Positions 48,493-55,732 of a stretch of DNA of 64,000 nucleotides are shown here, piece after piece. The translations under genes were made by a program, and so were the position numbers. Location: NCBI RefSeq assembly GCF_001182785.1, contig NZ_CP012099.1:152501-216500 (forward strand), in the 5' to 3' direction. The notes beneath the pieces were generated by a model that saw only the letters and a program-made list of their open reading frames with translations, had not been told where the DNA came from and made no database searches. This DNA is from Bacillus thuringiensis (lineage in GTDB: Bacteria; Bacillota; Bacilli; Bacillales; Bacillaceae_G). Positions within the stretch are counted from its first letter, which is position 1. Each line of letters starts with the position of its first letter.

Positions 48493-49461
48493 GTGAGAAG
48501 AGGTCAAATGATAATAGGGGCTTTAGCTTGTTTAATTGCGAGTATGTCATGGGGAGCGATGTTTCCAGTTGCTGATCATGCGCTAGAATACATAGATCCA
48601 TTTTATTTTTCGCTTATTCGCTATGGAGCGGTGGCGATCGTACTGATTGTATTGTTGTTAATGAAAGAAGGAAAACAGGCATTTCGTTTAGAGGGAAGAG
48701 GAAAGTTACTCGTCTTTTTTGGAACGATGGCATTTACAGTATATAATGTCCTCATATTTTTAGGGCAAATGTTAATGGGTAAGTCGGGTGTAATGGTAGC
48801 TTCCATTATGGAAGCACTTATGCCGATGATTTCTATTTGTATTTTATGGGGATATAAGCATATAAAACCGAAGAAGTATATGATAACGAGTATGGTTATT
48901 GCTTTTGTAGGAGCTGTGTTTGTTATTACAAAAGGTGACATGAGTTTCTTTGTAACATTGAAAGATAATATGTTCTCATTAGCATTTATATTTATTGGTG
49001 TTGTAGGCTGGGTTATTTATACGATGGGTGGTCAAACATGTAGTGATTGGTCAACATTACGTTATTCTACGTTGACGTGTGTATTCGGTACGACTGTTAC
49101 AGGAATTATAACGGTAATTATTACGTCGCTTGGATATATTTCAGTTCCGAGTATGGGAACGATTTCTATTGTAAAATATGATTTGTTATTTATGATGACA
49201 TTGCCAGGTATTGTAGCGCTACTTGCTTGGAACTACGGTGTGAAAATTTTATCATCCATTAATGGGATTTTATTTATTAATTTTGTACCAATTACGACTT
49301 TAGCTATTATGATGATGCAAGGGTATCAAATCACAATGTTTGATATTATAGGGACTGTACTTGTTATTGCAGCGCTTATTCGCAATAACGTTTGTCAGAG
49401 AAAAGAAGAAAATATAAATAAGAGAGTTTTACAAGAAGAGCAATTACGTCAAGCTGTTTAA
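48493..49461 (+). CDS. EamA/DMT family transporter
   Basis: 322 aa from GTG 48493, behind aacgggggatt; the ATG at 48508 has no ribosome site. Ten hydrophobic helices in two EamA repeats (about 5-140 and 155-300), for example MSWGAMFPVADHALEYIDPF (about 22-41) and the second-repeat IVALLAWNYGVKILSSINGI. Exports metabolites or drugs; substrate unknown. Divergent from the LysR gene; a 46-aa gene follows in the same direction. Confidence 0.88.
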   Translation: MRRGQMIIGALACLIASMSWGAMFPVADHALEYIDPFYFSLIRYGAVAIVLIVLLLMKEGKQAFRLEGRGKLLVFFGTMAFTVYNVLIFLGQMLMGKSGVMVASIMEALMPMISICILWGYKHIKPKKYMITSMVIAFVGAVFVITKGDMSFFVTLKDNMFSLAFIFIGVVGWVIYTMGGQTCSDWSTLRYSTLTCVFGTTVTGIITVIITSLGYISVPSMGTISIVKYDLLFMMTLPGIVALLAWNYGVKILSSINGILFINFVPITTLAIMMMQGYQITMFDIIGTVLVIAALIRNNVCQRKEENINKRVLQEEQLRQAV

Positions 49462-49482
49462 TAGGCAAATGGAGGATTTCAC

Positions 49483-49623
49483 ATGTTAGAAAGTTTATTG
49501 TTTTTCTTCGCCGTCGGAGTTGCCTGTGAGCTTGCAGCAATTAATCGAAATGGTCGTAAAAAGATAAAACAACAAGCTGAGCTGATACAGCTTTTAAAAG
49601 AATTGAAAGAAAGAAAAAATTAA
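49483..49623 (+). CDS. Small protein, 46 aa
   Basis: Starts MLESLLFFFAVGVACELAAI, one hydrophobic segment, then a strongly charged helical tail (RKKIKQQAELIQLLKELKERKN). Good ribosome site atggagga, 21 nt after the EamA stop, and a terminator directly after it. Likely cotranscribed with the exporter. Family not recognised. Confidence 0.68.
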   Translation: MLESLLFFFAVGVACELAAINRNGRKKIKQQAELIQLLKELKERKN

Positions 49624-49656
49624 AAAGACGACCGGGCATAGACGGTCGTCTTTTTC
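49622..49656. terminator. Bidirectional terminator (copy of 50722-50757)
   Basis: Stem aaaagacgacc / ggtcgtctttt with loop gggcatagac. The identical hairpin recurs at 50722-50757, showing it was duplicated with the peptide cassette. Confidence 0.88.
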
Positions 49657-49683
49657 TATATAAAGGGGAAAGGGGACACAAAG

Positions 49684-49779
49684 TTATACAAGCGTAGCAG
49701 CGTAAATGAAAGCAGTAAGAAGAAGAGAGCCGCTAGCTAATCCTAAAAAATCTAATTTGTTAAAAGCAATGTTATTCAT
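49684..49779 (-). CDS. Hydrophobic small peptide B2 (DUF3948-like), cassette 2
   Basis: 31 aa, beginning MNNIAFNKLDFLGLASGSLL and ending LTAFIYAATLV. Differs from B3 at only a few positions. Ribosome site aaggaga overlaps the stop region of A2. Function unknown; probably a membrane peptide. Confidence 0.75.
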   Translation of the reverse strand: MNNIAFNKLDFLGLASGSLLLTAFIYAATLV

Positions 49780-49791
49780 AATACATTCTCC

Positions 49792-49893
49792 TTACTTGTT
49801 TAATGTAGAAGCAACAGCTTTTGCATCGAAAAGAGCTGATAATACCATGCCCATTGTATTTAAGAAATTGTTCGTTTTCATTTTGTTCATCAT
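49792..49893 (-). CDS. Amphipathic small peptide A2, cassette 2
   Basis: 33 aa, beginning MMNKMKTNNFLNTMGMVLSA and ending LFDAKAVASTLNK. Ribosome site aaaaggag 9 nt upstream of the first ATG. Close paralogue of A1 and A3; nucleotide identity in the shared part (aatacaatgggcatggta) exceeds what protein conservation would require, pointing to recent duplication. Confidence 0.78.
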   Translation of the reverse strand: MMNKMKTNNFLNTMGMVLSALFDAKAVASTLNK

Positions 49894-49939
49894 ATTGATC
49901 CACTCCTTTTCGAATAATTGTTGCCCTGTTTCTGACTTA

Positions 49940-50004
49940 ATTGTATGAAATATAGTAAGAAGTAACTATCGAATTAGCTTACAAGAAAATTACACTTTTG
50001 TAAG
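49940..50004 (-). promoter_or_regulatory. BceR-type box and promoter, peptide cassette 2
   Basis: On the minus strand CTTACA-aaag-TGTAAT, ttct, TGTAAGCTAATTCGATAG, 20 bp, TACAAT. Same geometry as cassettes 1 and 3. Confidence 0.75.
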
Positions 50005-50116
50005 AATTGAAATTTAACAATTCATCCTTAATTTTATTACCAACTCCTAAAACTTAGTGTTATAATTATTATAAGAATATGATTATACTTCGGATGTTTA
50101 GAAAGGAACGAAACAA

Positions 50117-50722
50117 ATGTATAAACCAATTACATTTTTGTTGAAATATATATTTAAAACAGCTGGGAAAGTAGAAGTACAAGGAAGAGAAAAGCTACCA
50201 GAAGGTGGACCGTATGTTGTTGCGTGTACACATACAAGTTTTATGGATGTATTAATGTTAGCTACAGGGATGTATCCAACTCAAATTCATTACATGGCAA
50301 AAAAAGAGTTATTTGAAGGTAAATTCAAAAATTGGTTCTTTAAAAATGTAAATGCATTCCCTGTAGATCGTGCGAATCCGGGACCAAGTACACTTAAAAT
50401 ACCATCACGTTTATTAAAAGAAGGAAAGGTAGTAGGAATTTTTCCGAGTGGAACGAGATCAGCGGAAGATGTTTCATTAAAAGCGGGTGCTGTGACAATT
50501 GCGATGCGTTCTAATGTTCCGTTAGTACCAGCAGCTTATGTTGGTCCATCAAGTGTAAAAGAATTAATAAAGGGGAAAAAGGCACAATTGATTTTTGGAG
50601 ATCCAATTCAAATTGAGGCTGGAGAACAAATAGATCGAAAAACCGCTATGAAAATGATGACAGATCAATTAAATGAGAAGTTTGAGGAGTTAAAAGAAGC
50701 TTTGCAATCAAATCAAAAATAA
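50117..50722 (+). CDS. plsC: 1-acylglycerol-3-phosphate O-acyltransferase (PlsC family)
   Basis: 201 aa. Acyltransferase motif I HTSFMD (H-x4-D, about 36-41), motif II around FKNVNAFPVDR, motif III FPSGTRS (about 114-120; Ser replaces the usual Glu) and motif IV VPLVPAAYVG. Transfers an acyl group to lysophosphatidate in phospholipid synthesis. Ribosome site agaaaggaac. It lies between peptide cassettes 2 and 3 in the opposite orientation, and shares its terminator with cassette 3. Paralogues of PlsC exist in Bacilli; main role not certain. Confidence 0.88.
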   Translation: MYKPITFLLKYIFKTAGKVEVQGREKLPEGGPYVVACTHTSFMDVLMLATGMYPTQIHYMAKKELFEGKFKNWFFKNVNAFPVDRANPGPSTLKIPSRLLKEGKVVGIFPSGTRSAEDVSLKAGAVTIAMRSNVPLVPAAYVGPSSVKELIKGKKAQLIFGDPIQIEAGEQIDRKTAMKMMTDQLNEKFEELKEALQSNQK

Positions 50723-50757
50723 GAAAAGACGACCGGGCATAGACGGTCGTCTTTTCT
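50722..50757. terminator. Bidirectional terminator (copy of 49622-49656)
   Basis: Stem agaaaagacgacc / ggtcgtcttttct with loop gggcatagac, same as at 49622. Confidence 0.88.
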
Positions 50758-50794
50758 ATTACTATTTATAATAAAGGGGAAAGGGGACACGAAG

Positions 50795-50890
50795 TTATAC
50801 AAGCGTAGCGGCGTAAATAAAAGCAGTAAGAAGAATCGAGCCGCTAGCTAGTCCTAAAAAATCTAATTTGTTAAAAGTGATGTTATTCAT
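50795..50890 (-). CDS. Hydrophobic small peptide B3 (DUF3948-like), cassette 3
   Basis: 31 aa, beginning MNNITFNKLDFLGLASGSIL and ending LTAFIYAATLV. Ribosome site aaggaga, coupled to A3. Nearly identical to B2. Confidence 0.75.
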   Translation of the reverse strand: MNNITFNKLDFLGLASGSILLTAFIYAATLV

Positions 50891-50902
50891 AATATATTCT
50901 CC

Positions 50903-51004
50903 TTACTTGTTTAATGTAGAAGCAACAGCTTTTGCATCAATAAGAGCGGAAAATACCATGCCCATTGTATTTAAGAAATTGTTTGTTTTCATTTTGTTCA
51001 TCAT
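50903..51004 (-). CDS. Amphipathic small peptide A3, cassette 3
   Basis: 33 aa, beginning MMNKMKTNNFLNTMGMVFSA and ending LIDAKAVASTLNK. Ribosome site aaaaggag. Differs from A2 by two residues. Function unknown. Confidence 0.78.
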   Translation of the reverse strand: MMNKMKTNNFLNTMGMVFSALIDAKAVASTLNK

Positions 51005-51050
51005 ATTAATCCGCTCCTTTTCGAATAGTTGTTACCCTGTTTCTGACTTA

Positions 51051-51115
51051 ATTGTATGAAATGTTGCGGAAAGTCACTATCGAATTAGCTTACAGAAAAA
51101 TTACACTTTTGTAAG
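51051..51115 (-). promoter_or_regulatory. BceR-type box and promoter, peptide cassette 3
   Basis: On the minus strand CTTACA-aaag-TGTAAT, tttc, TGTAAGCTAATTCGATAG (N5 geometry retained), 20 bp, TACAAT. Confidence 0.75.
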
Positions 51116-51195
51116 AGAAACGAATGAAGGTGTAATGATAAGAAGATTTGACATATGTTCCTGAGATTCATTAAGTTAAAGGTAGAGGTGAGTGT

Positions 51196-52173
51196 ATGGC
51201 TAATATTAAAGATATTGCAAAGATGGCGGGAGTTTCAGTTACGACTGTTTCGAGAGTGTTGAATGATCACCCATATGTAAGTGAAGAAAAAAGAAAAGCG
51301 GTTATAGAGATAGTTGAGAAATTGAATTACTCGCAAAACGCAAATGCTGTTCATTTATCAAAAGGAAAAACGAATATTGTTGGTGTGATTTTACCGTATA
51401 TTAATCATCCGTGTTTTGATGCGATGGTGAGCGGAATGATGGAGACTGCGTTAGCGCATAATTACAGGGTGCTACTTTGCCAAACGAATTATAATAAAAA
51501 AGAAGAAATGAAAAGTTTACATATGTTAAAAACAAAACAATTGGATGGTCTTATTATTTGTTCACGTGCAAATGATTGGGAAACGATAGAACCGTATGCT
51601 TCTTGCGGCGCAATAATTGCTTGTGAAGACAATGATATTTCAAACATCTCAAGTGTATATACGAATCATTCAGCGGCCTTTCAATTAGGAATGGATTATT
51701 TGATTGAGAAAGGTTATAAAAAAATTGGTTATTGTACGGGAAGAAAATTAGGGCCGAGTAGTCAAAAGCGTTTTGATGTTTATAAACATCAATTGCAATC
51801 TATAGACGAAGAGGTTAATGAAGAATGGATTTTTACAGAATGTTTTACACTAGAAGATGGTGTGAAAGTAGCTCATAAGTTAAAAGAGATGCAGGATCTT
51901 CCTGAAGCATTAATAGTAGCAGGCGATGAGGTTGCGATTGGGGTTATGACAGAGGTTGAAAAATTAGGCATTCAAGTTCCTGAGGATTTAGCAATTATTG
52001 GCTTTGATAATCAACCTATCTCACAAGTGTTACAACTGACAACTATTGATCAAAATTTAAAGGAGATAGGGAAAACTGCTTTTGAAATGTTGCATAGAAA
52101 AGTGAATGACGAGAGTTCTGAACAAGAAAAGCTGGAAATTCCATACGAACTTGTGGAACGCTCTACAGTTTAA
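51196..52173 (+). CDS. LacI/GalR family transcriptional regulator
   Basis: 325 aa. N-terminal LacI helix-turn-helix NIKDIAKMAGVSVTTVSRVL (about 3-22) and hinge helix, then a periplasmic-binding-like effector domain (about 60-320: IVGVILPYINHPCFDAMVSG, AIIGFDNQPISQVLQLTTID). Effector unknown; no sugar catabolic genes are adjacent. A possible -35 TTGACA lies at about 51154. Two LacI-type palindromes lie in the promoter of the next gene, a plausible local target. Confidence 0.9.
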   Translation: MANIKDIAKMAGVSVTTVSRVLNDHPYVSEEKRKAVIEIVEKLNYSQNANAVHLSKGKTNIVGVILPYINHPCFDAMVSGMMETALAHNYRVLLCQTNYNKKEEMKSLHMLKTKQLDGLIICSRANDWETIEPYASCGAIIACEDNDISNISSVYTNHSAAFQLGMDYLIEKGYKKIGYCTGRKLGPSSQKRFDVYKHQLQSIDEEVNEEWIFTECFTLEDGVKVAHKLKEMQDLPEALIVAGDEVAIGVMTEVEKLGIQVPEDLAIIGFDNQPISQVLQLTTIDQNLKEIGKTAFEMLHRKVNDESSEQEKLEIPYELVERSTV

Positions 52174-52177
52174 TTTT

Positions 52178-52217
52178 AATCCGTTATGTGTATAATCGCA
52201 TAACGGATTATTTTTTT
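52178..52217 (+). terminator. Terminator of LacI-type gene
   Basis: Stem taatccgttatg / cataacggatta with a seven-T run, just after the stop. Confidence 0.9.
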
Positions 52218-52226
52218 GAAATATCT

Positions 52227-52273
52227 TTGACAGGAAACGCGTTTCATACTTTATAAAGGAGTTAAACCGGTTT
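52227..52273 (+). promoter_or_regulatory. Promoter with embedded LacI-type palindromes
   Basis: TTGACA (52227-52232), then gaaacgcgtttc (perfect palindrome, 52234-52245) in the spacer, and tttata/TATAAA at 52250-52257. A second palindrome, aaaccggttt (52264-52273), lies downstream, centres 29 bp apart. A repressor bound here would block the promoter of the 109-aa gene. Binding by the adjacent LacI protein is inferred. Confidence 0.6.
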
Positions 52274-52334
52274 GTAATAATCCATGGATTCTTTTCAAGT
52301 GTTAATGCAATGAATAGAATTTGGAGGAATATGC

Positions 52335-52664
52335 ATGAATGAACTTTTATCGAGTATGAAAAAGTATGTAGATGATGATGAAAAGATTCTGGCTTTTGTG
52401 GTAGGGATATTTGAGAAGGATAATTTTATATTATCGTATCAACATGGGGTTTTTGTTGCCACTACTAGACGTCTCCTTTTTTACGGGAAATTTCCGTACT
52501 ATTCTTCAACATTTAAAGAGTATTCATATTTGCATATAGATAGCATAGATTTTCATCCGTATTTTGAATTTACTTGTAATCATGAAACCATTCGCGCTAA
52601 GTATATTCAGAAAGGGAATGTGGAGCAATTTGTCCGTGCAGTTAGAGCAAATATGAATAATTAA
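52335..52664 (+). CDS. PH-like domain protein, 109 aa
   Basis: Single small domain: an N-terminal helix (MNELLSSMKKYVDDDEKILAF) then alternating strands GVFVATTRRLLFYGK and HIDSIDFHPYFEFTC, the pattern of bacterial PH (bPH/YvbH-like) domains. No membrane segment. Function unknown. Good ribosome site tggaggaa. Preceded by the palindrome-containing promoter. Confidence 0.75.
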   Translation: MNELLSSMKKYVDDDEKILAFVVGIFEKDNFILSYQHGVFVATTRRLLFYGKFPYYSSTFKEYSYLHIDSIDFHPYFEFTCNHETIRAKYIQKGNVEQFVRAVRANMNN

Positions 52665-52782
52665 TCACCCCTCTGTTTAAACATAATATTTCAATTTTTA
52701 ACAGGGAAAATGCGGAATAAAAACCACTTCTAAACCTCTAGGAGATAGTGATACAATGTCAAATGGGGGGAGGGTATGAACT

Positions 52783-53619
52783 ATGGTTAATCAACGTATA
52801 AAGGAAATAACACTAATTACAATTGGTTCATTATTATTCGCAATTGGTATTAATTACTTTGCAATTCCAAACCGTTTATCGGAAGGTGGAATTATTGGTT
52901 TAACGGTTGTTACGTACTACTTATTTGATTGGTCACCAGGAATTGTGAACTTTGCTATAAATGCAATTTTACTAGCTGTTGGTTATAAATTTTTTGATAA
53001 GAAAACAATGATTTATACAATTTTAGGGATTGTAGAAACATCTTTGTTTTTATACGTTACAGAACATATTGAGTATCATGTAAATAGTGATACATTATTA
53101 GCAGCTTTATTTGCTGGTTTATTTGTGGGTATTGGATTAGGCTGTATGTTCAAAGCCGGAGGTACATCGGGAGGATCAGCAATCTTAGCTCAGTTAGCAA
53201 ATCAATATTTAGGTTGGAGCGTAGGTAAAGGCGTACTAATTATTGATATTGTTGTAATTGCTGGTTCTGTATTTATAATAGGGCAAGAAAAGGCAATGTA
53301 TACACTTGTAGCTGTGTTCATCGGAGCGAAGGTGATTGATTTCATTGTAGAAGGAATGGACACAAAAACGGCTGTTACGATTATTTCGAATCAACCAGAC
53401 TTAATTCGTGAGGCTATTACGAAAAATATGACACGCGGTGTTACTGTATTAGAAGGGCGCGGCGGATATACTGGTAAAAATAAAGAAGTTTTATATGTTG
53501 TTATTAATAAACAAGAGCTTGTTAAGTTAAAACAAGTTATTAGTCGGGTAGATGAAGATGCTTTCGTTGTTATACATGATGTACGTGATGTGCTTGGCGG
53601 TGGCTTTAAAGCAAGCTAA
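52783..53619 (+). CDS. YitT family membrane protein (DUF2179)
   Basis: 278 aa. Five or so hydrophobic helices (about 8-185) with the YitT signature NRLSEGGIIGLTVVTYYLF and FKAGGTSGGSAILAQLANQY, then a cytoplasmic DUF2179 domain (about 190-275: TAVTIISNQPDLIREAI, RGVTVLEGRGGYTG). Transport or sensing roles have been proposed for relatives, but the function is unestablished. Own terminator. Confidence 0.88.
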   Translation: MVNQRIKEITLITIGSLLFAIGINYFAIPNRLSEGGIIGLTVVTYYLFDWSPGIVNFAINAILLAVGYKFFDKKTMIYTILGIVETSLFLYVTEHIEYHVNSDTLLAALFAGLFVGIGLGCMFKAGGTSGGSAILAQLANQYLGWSVGKGVLIIDIVVIAGSVFIIGQEKAMYTLVAVFIGAKVIDFIVEGMDTKTAVTIISNQPDLIREAITKNMTRGVTVLEGRGGYTGKNKEVLYVVINKQELVKLKQVISRVDEDAFVVIHDVRDVLGGGFKAS

Positions 53620-53651
53620 AAGGTGAACGAGTAAATTCGTTCACCTTTTTT
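53618..53651 (+). terminator. Terminator of YitT gene
   Basis: Stem aaaaggtgaacga / tcgttcacctttt followed by T residues. Confidence 0.88.
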
Positions 53652-53655
53652 AATT

Positions 53656-53720
53656 CTTACAAAAATGTAAGTGTAATGTAATGAGATTCAATAGTAGATT
53701 TTATTCCCCCTTTTTAAAAT
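53656..53720 (+). promoter_or_regulatory. BceR-type box and promoter of YxeA gene
   Basis: CTTACA-aaaa-TGTAAG, tgtaa, TGTAATGAGATTCAATAG, 20 bp, TAAAAT. Plus-strand member of the same promoter family as the peptide cassettes. Confidence 0.75.
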
Positions 53721-53757
53721 GGATGTATATATATCCTGCAGAGGAGGAATGTTTATT

Positions 53758-54114
53758 ATGAAGAAAAAAATGATCACTACTATAATAGCGATGATAGTGA
53801 TAGTAGTAATGTTACTGCCTACGAAACTTGGACCGGTTATCGATAAATATAATCCACTGTATAAGACGAAAGAATACTATACGGTTGTGAATACAATTGG
53901 TCAGCATATTGGTGATGAGTGGTATGAATATGAATTTATTGCATTCGATGAACGTGGTAGAGAGCAGAAAATAAAGAAAACGGTTAAGCATATGTTAAAG
54001 AGAGATGAAGCATTAAAGGTTTTTGCAAAAGGACGTTACGGTGAATCGATTGAAGAAATTGAGGTTGCAAATATTCCTATAAATGCGAAGAGCAAACTTT
54101 TAACGATGAGATAG
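53758..54114 (+). CDS. YxeA family protein (DUF1093)
   Basis: 118 aa from ATG 53758, 10 nt after aggagg; an in-frame ATG at 53749 is too close to it. N-terminal signal/anchor (about 1-22), then the YxeA domain with NPLYKTKEYYTVV and YEYEFIAFDERGREQKIKKT. In B. subtilis yxeA is in the YxdJK-controlled yxdLM-yxeA operon, a BceR-type antimicrobial-peptide response unit. Finding it under the same box as the peptide cassettes supports that regulatory assignment. Molecular function unknown. Confidence 0.85.
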   Translation: MKKKMITTIIAMIVIVVMLLPTKLGPVIDKYNPLYKTKEYYTVVNTIGQHIGDEWYEYEFIAFDERGREQKIKKTVKHMLKRDEALKVFAKGRYGESIEEIEVANIPINAKSKLLTMR

Positions 54115-54183
54115 TAAAATATACCCCCAGCTATTTTTTGTCGAAAATAAAAATACTGGGTAAGGGTATTTTTTGAAATTAAC

Positions 54184-54221
54184 AAAAAGCCTTAGTCCAT
54201 ATAGACTAAGGCTTTTTTATT
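54184..54221. terminator. Bidirectional terminator
   Basis: Stem aaaaagccttagtc / gactaaggctttttt. It serves YxeA and the decayed leftward cassette, which sits where terminators lie in the intact cassettes. Confidence 0.85.
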
Positions 54222-54224
54222 ATA

Positions 54225-54330
54225 TAAAGGGGAAGGGGGTACATTGTAGTAGCATAGGTGAAAGGTATAAGAAGAGTAGCTACTAGCAATGTAATTTGGT
54301 TATGTGAGTGTTCTTCTTATTTGGCTTACT
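54225..54330 (-). pseudogene. Decayed peptide cassette (B-type remnant)
   Basis: The minus strand retains pieces recognisable from peptide B (ccaaattacattgctagtag, ctcttcttatacctttcacc, tatgctactacaatgta). They align with the intact B3 gene, but there is no start codon with ribosome site and no peptide A gene. The flanking terminator and BceR-type promoter are still present on either side. Interpreted as a fourth cassette reduced by deletion and drift. Confidence 0.55.
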
Positions 54331-54340
54331 TTCTAACTTT

Positions 54341-54454
54341 ATTGTACGAAATATAAGTAAGGGAAACTATCGAATTACATTACACATAACTTACAAACAT
54401 GTAAGCCTTCTGTAATGTAATTCGATAGTCAAAAGATAGTAATTTTCATATAGT
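54341..54454. promoter_or_regulatory. Divergent BceR-type promoters sharing one palindrome
   Basis: The palindrome cttacaaacatgtaag is flanked on both sides by TGTAATGTAATTCGATAG (reading outward), each followed by exactly 20 bp and a -10: TACAAT leftward (54341-54346) and TATAGT rightward (54449-54454). The leftward promoter faces the decayed cassette; the rightward faces a short non-coding stretch. Confidence 0.75.
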
Positions 54455-54557
54455 GTAACTAGAAAGTCTCAATATATTACTTTCTGTTTGTAATGAAGAA
54501 TGAAAAACCAACTAATTTTTAATAATCCTCATCTGAATAAAGATGGGGATCTTTTTT
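54455..54557 (+). ncRNA. Possible short transcript between BceR-type promoter and terminator
   Basis: About 95 nt downstream of the rightward promoter ending in a hairpin (atcctcatct / agatggggat with T run, 54525-54557). The only ORF is nine codons (atgaagaatgaaaaacc...) with no ribosome site. It is either a small RNA or the remains of a deleted peptide gene. Confidence 0.35.
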
Positions 54558-54562
54558 AAAAC

Positions 54563-54627
54563 CTTACAACATTGTAAGGTTTACGTAAGTTAATTCGATA
54601 GTAAATTTGTCATATTTTTTGCATAAT
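54563..54627 (+). promoter_or_regulatory. BceR-type box and promoter of 37-aa peptide
   Basis: CTTACA-acat-TGTAAG, gttta, CGTAAGTTAATTCGATAG, 20 bp, CATAAT. Confidence 0.72.
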
Positions 54628-54679
54628 AGATACAGATAGAAAAATAATTAGGGATCTAGTAAGAAGGGAGAAAAATGGG

Positions 54680-54793
54680 ATGCGTAAAGAAGAAGTAGTG
54701 AAGTTACCAATTAAAGATTTCTGTAGCTACTTTACTGTTGCCGTAGTGTGTATTGGATTATTTGATATCATAACAAACTTAATTGTTAAATAA
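54680..54793 (+). CDS. Small membrane peptide, 37 aa
   Basis: Begins MRKEEVVKLPIKDFCSYFTV and ends LIVK: charged head, one hydrophobic helix with two cysteines. Ribosome site aagggag; a closer ATG at 54675 gives only seven codons. Followed by a strong terminator. Different in sequence from peptides A and B but under the same type of promoter. Function unknown. Confidence 0.65.
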   Translation: MRKEEVVKLPIKDFCSYFTVAVVCIGLFDIITNLIVK

Positions 54794-54803
54794 TATAGAT
54801 GCT

Positions 54804-54837
54804 AAAACAAGAAAGGAAGTCCTTTCTTGTTTTTTTT
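54804..54837 (+). terminator. Terminator of 37-aa peptide gene
   Basis: Stem aaaacaagaaagga / tcctttcttgtttt with T run. Confidence 0.9.
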
Positions 54838-54851
54838 ATGGGGGCATAAAG

Positions 54852-55616
54852 ATGAAATGGATTGATAGTCATATACATGTTGATCAATATAAGGATGAAG
54901 AGAAGAGCAGATTACTGAAAGAGGTGGAAAATAGTAATGAAATAAAGGGGCTTATTGCGGTATCTATGAATTATCAATCTTGTAAGGAAACGTTATCTTT
55001 AGCGAAGAAGTATCCCTTTATATATCCAGTGATAGGGTTTCATCCAGAGCAACAGATTCATAAAGAAGAGTGTGAACAGATTTATCAACTTATTGAACAG
55101 AATGCAGAGGAAATTGTTGCGATTGGTGAAGTAGGTTTGCCCTATTATTTGAGAAAAGAAGATGAAAGAATTGCTGTAGATTCATACATAGCTGTATTGA
55201 AAAAATTTATAGAACTAGCTAGTAAGTATAATTTGCCGATTATATTACACGCAGTTTATGAAGATGCTGACATTGTATGTGATTTGCTAGAGAAATATAA
55301 AGTTTCACGTGCACACTTCCATTGGTTTAAAGGAAGCGATGAAACAATGAAACGGATGATGAGAAATGGTTATTATATTTCGATTACACCGGATGTTTTA
55401 CATAAGGAGAAGATTAGAAAAATCGTTTCGTATTATCCGCTTGAATATATGATGGTAGAAACAGATGGTCCGTGGGAATTTCAAGAAGATGTTATAACGC
55501 ACCCAAGAATGATTCGAGAGGTATTAAAGGAAATTAGTTCTATAAAAAACATATCCATTGATAAGGTCGCAGAAACAATATATGAAAATACAAGTCGATT
55601 TTATTTGAAAGGATAG
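54852..55616 (+). CDS. TatD family hydrolase
   Basis: 254 aa from ATG 54852, behind tgggggc; an earlier in-frame ATG at 54783 overlaps the terminator. Metal-dependent hydrolase of the TatD/amidohydrolase fold: DSHIHVDQY (about 5-13), GFHPEQQ (about 64-70), GEVGLPYY (about 96-103), ILHAVYED, HFHWFKGS and ETDGPW (about 208-213). These supply the metal-binding His/Glu/Asp set. TatD proteins are DNases or quality-control hydrolases; true substrate unknown here. Confidence 0.87.
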   Translation: MKWIDSHIHVDQYKDEEKSRLLKEVENSNEIKGLIAVSMNYQSCKETLSLAKKYPFIYPVIGFHPEQQIHKEECEQIYQLIEQNAEEIVAIGEVGLPYYLRKEDERIAVDSYIAVLKKFIELASKYNLPIILHAVYEDADIVCDLLEKYKVSRAHFHWFKGSDETMKRMMRNGYYISITPDVLHKEKIRKIVSYYPLEYMMVETDGPWEFQEDVITHPRMIREVLKEISSIKNISIDKVAETIYENTSRFYLKG

Positions 55617-55698
55617 GAGAATTATAGTTTTAATCATGTAACGGAAAAAGTAAAAGTTGAATTTATTTAGTAAAATGCCACGGTTTGATATAGGACAA

Positions 55699-55729
55699 AA
55701 AACCACCAAGCGTTCCGCTCGGTGGTTTT
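55699..55729. terminator. Bidirectional terminator
   Basis: Stem aaaaccacc / ggtggtttt with loop aagcgttccgctc (aagcg/cgct pairs extend it), between the converging TatD and DUF2334 genes. Confidence 0.85.
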
Positions 55730-55732
55730 GTA

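Noticed and set aside
52234..52245. gaaacgcgtttc as a CcpA cre site
   Set aside because: The palindrome centre is G|C whereas cre is centred on CG with TGNAANCG; alignment to cre leaves several mismatches. Kept only as a generic LacI-type operator.
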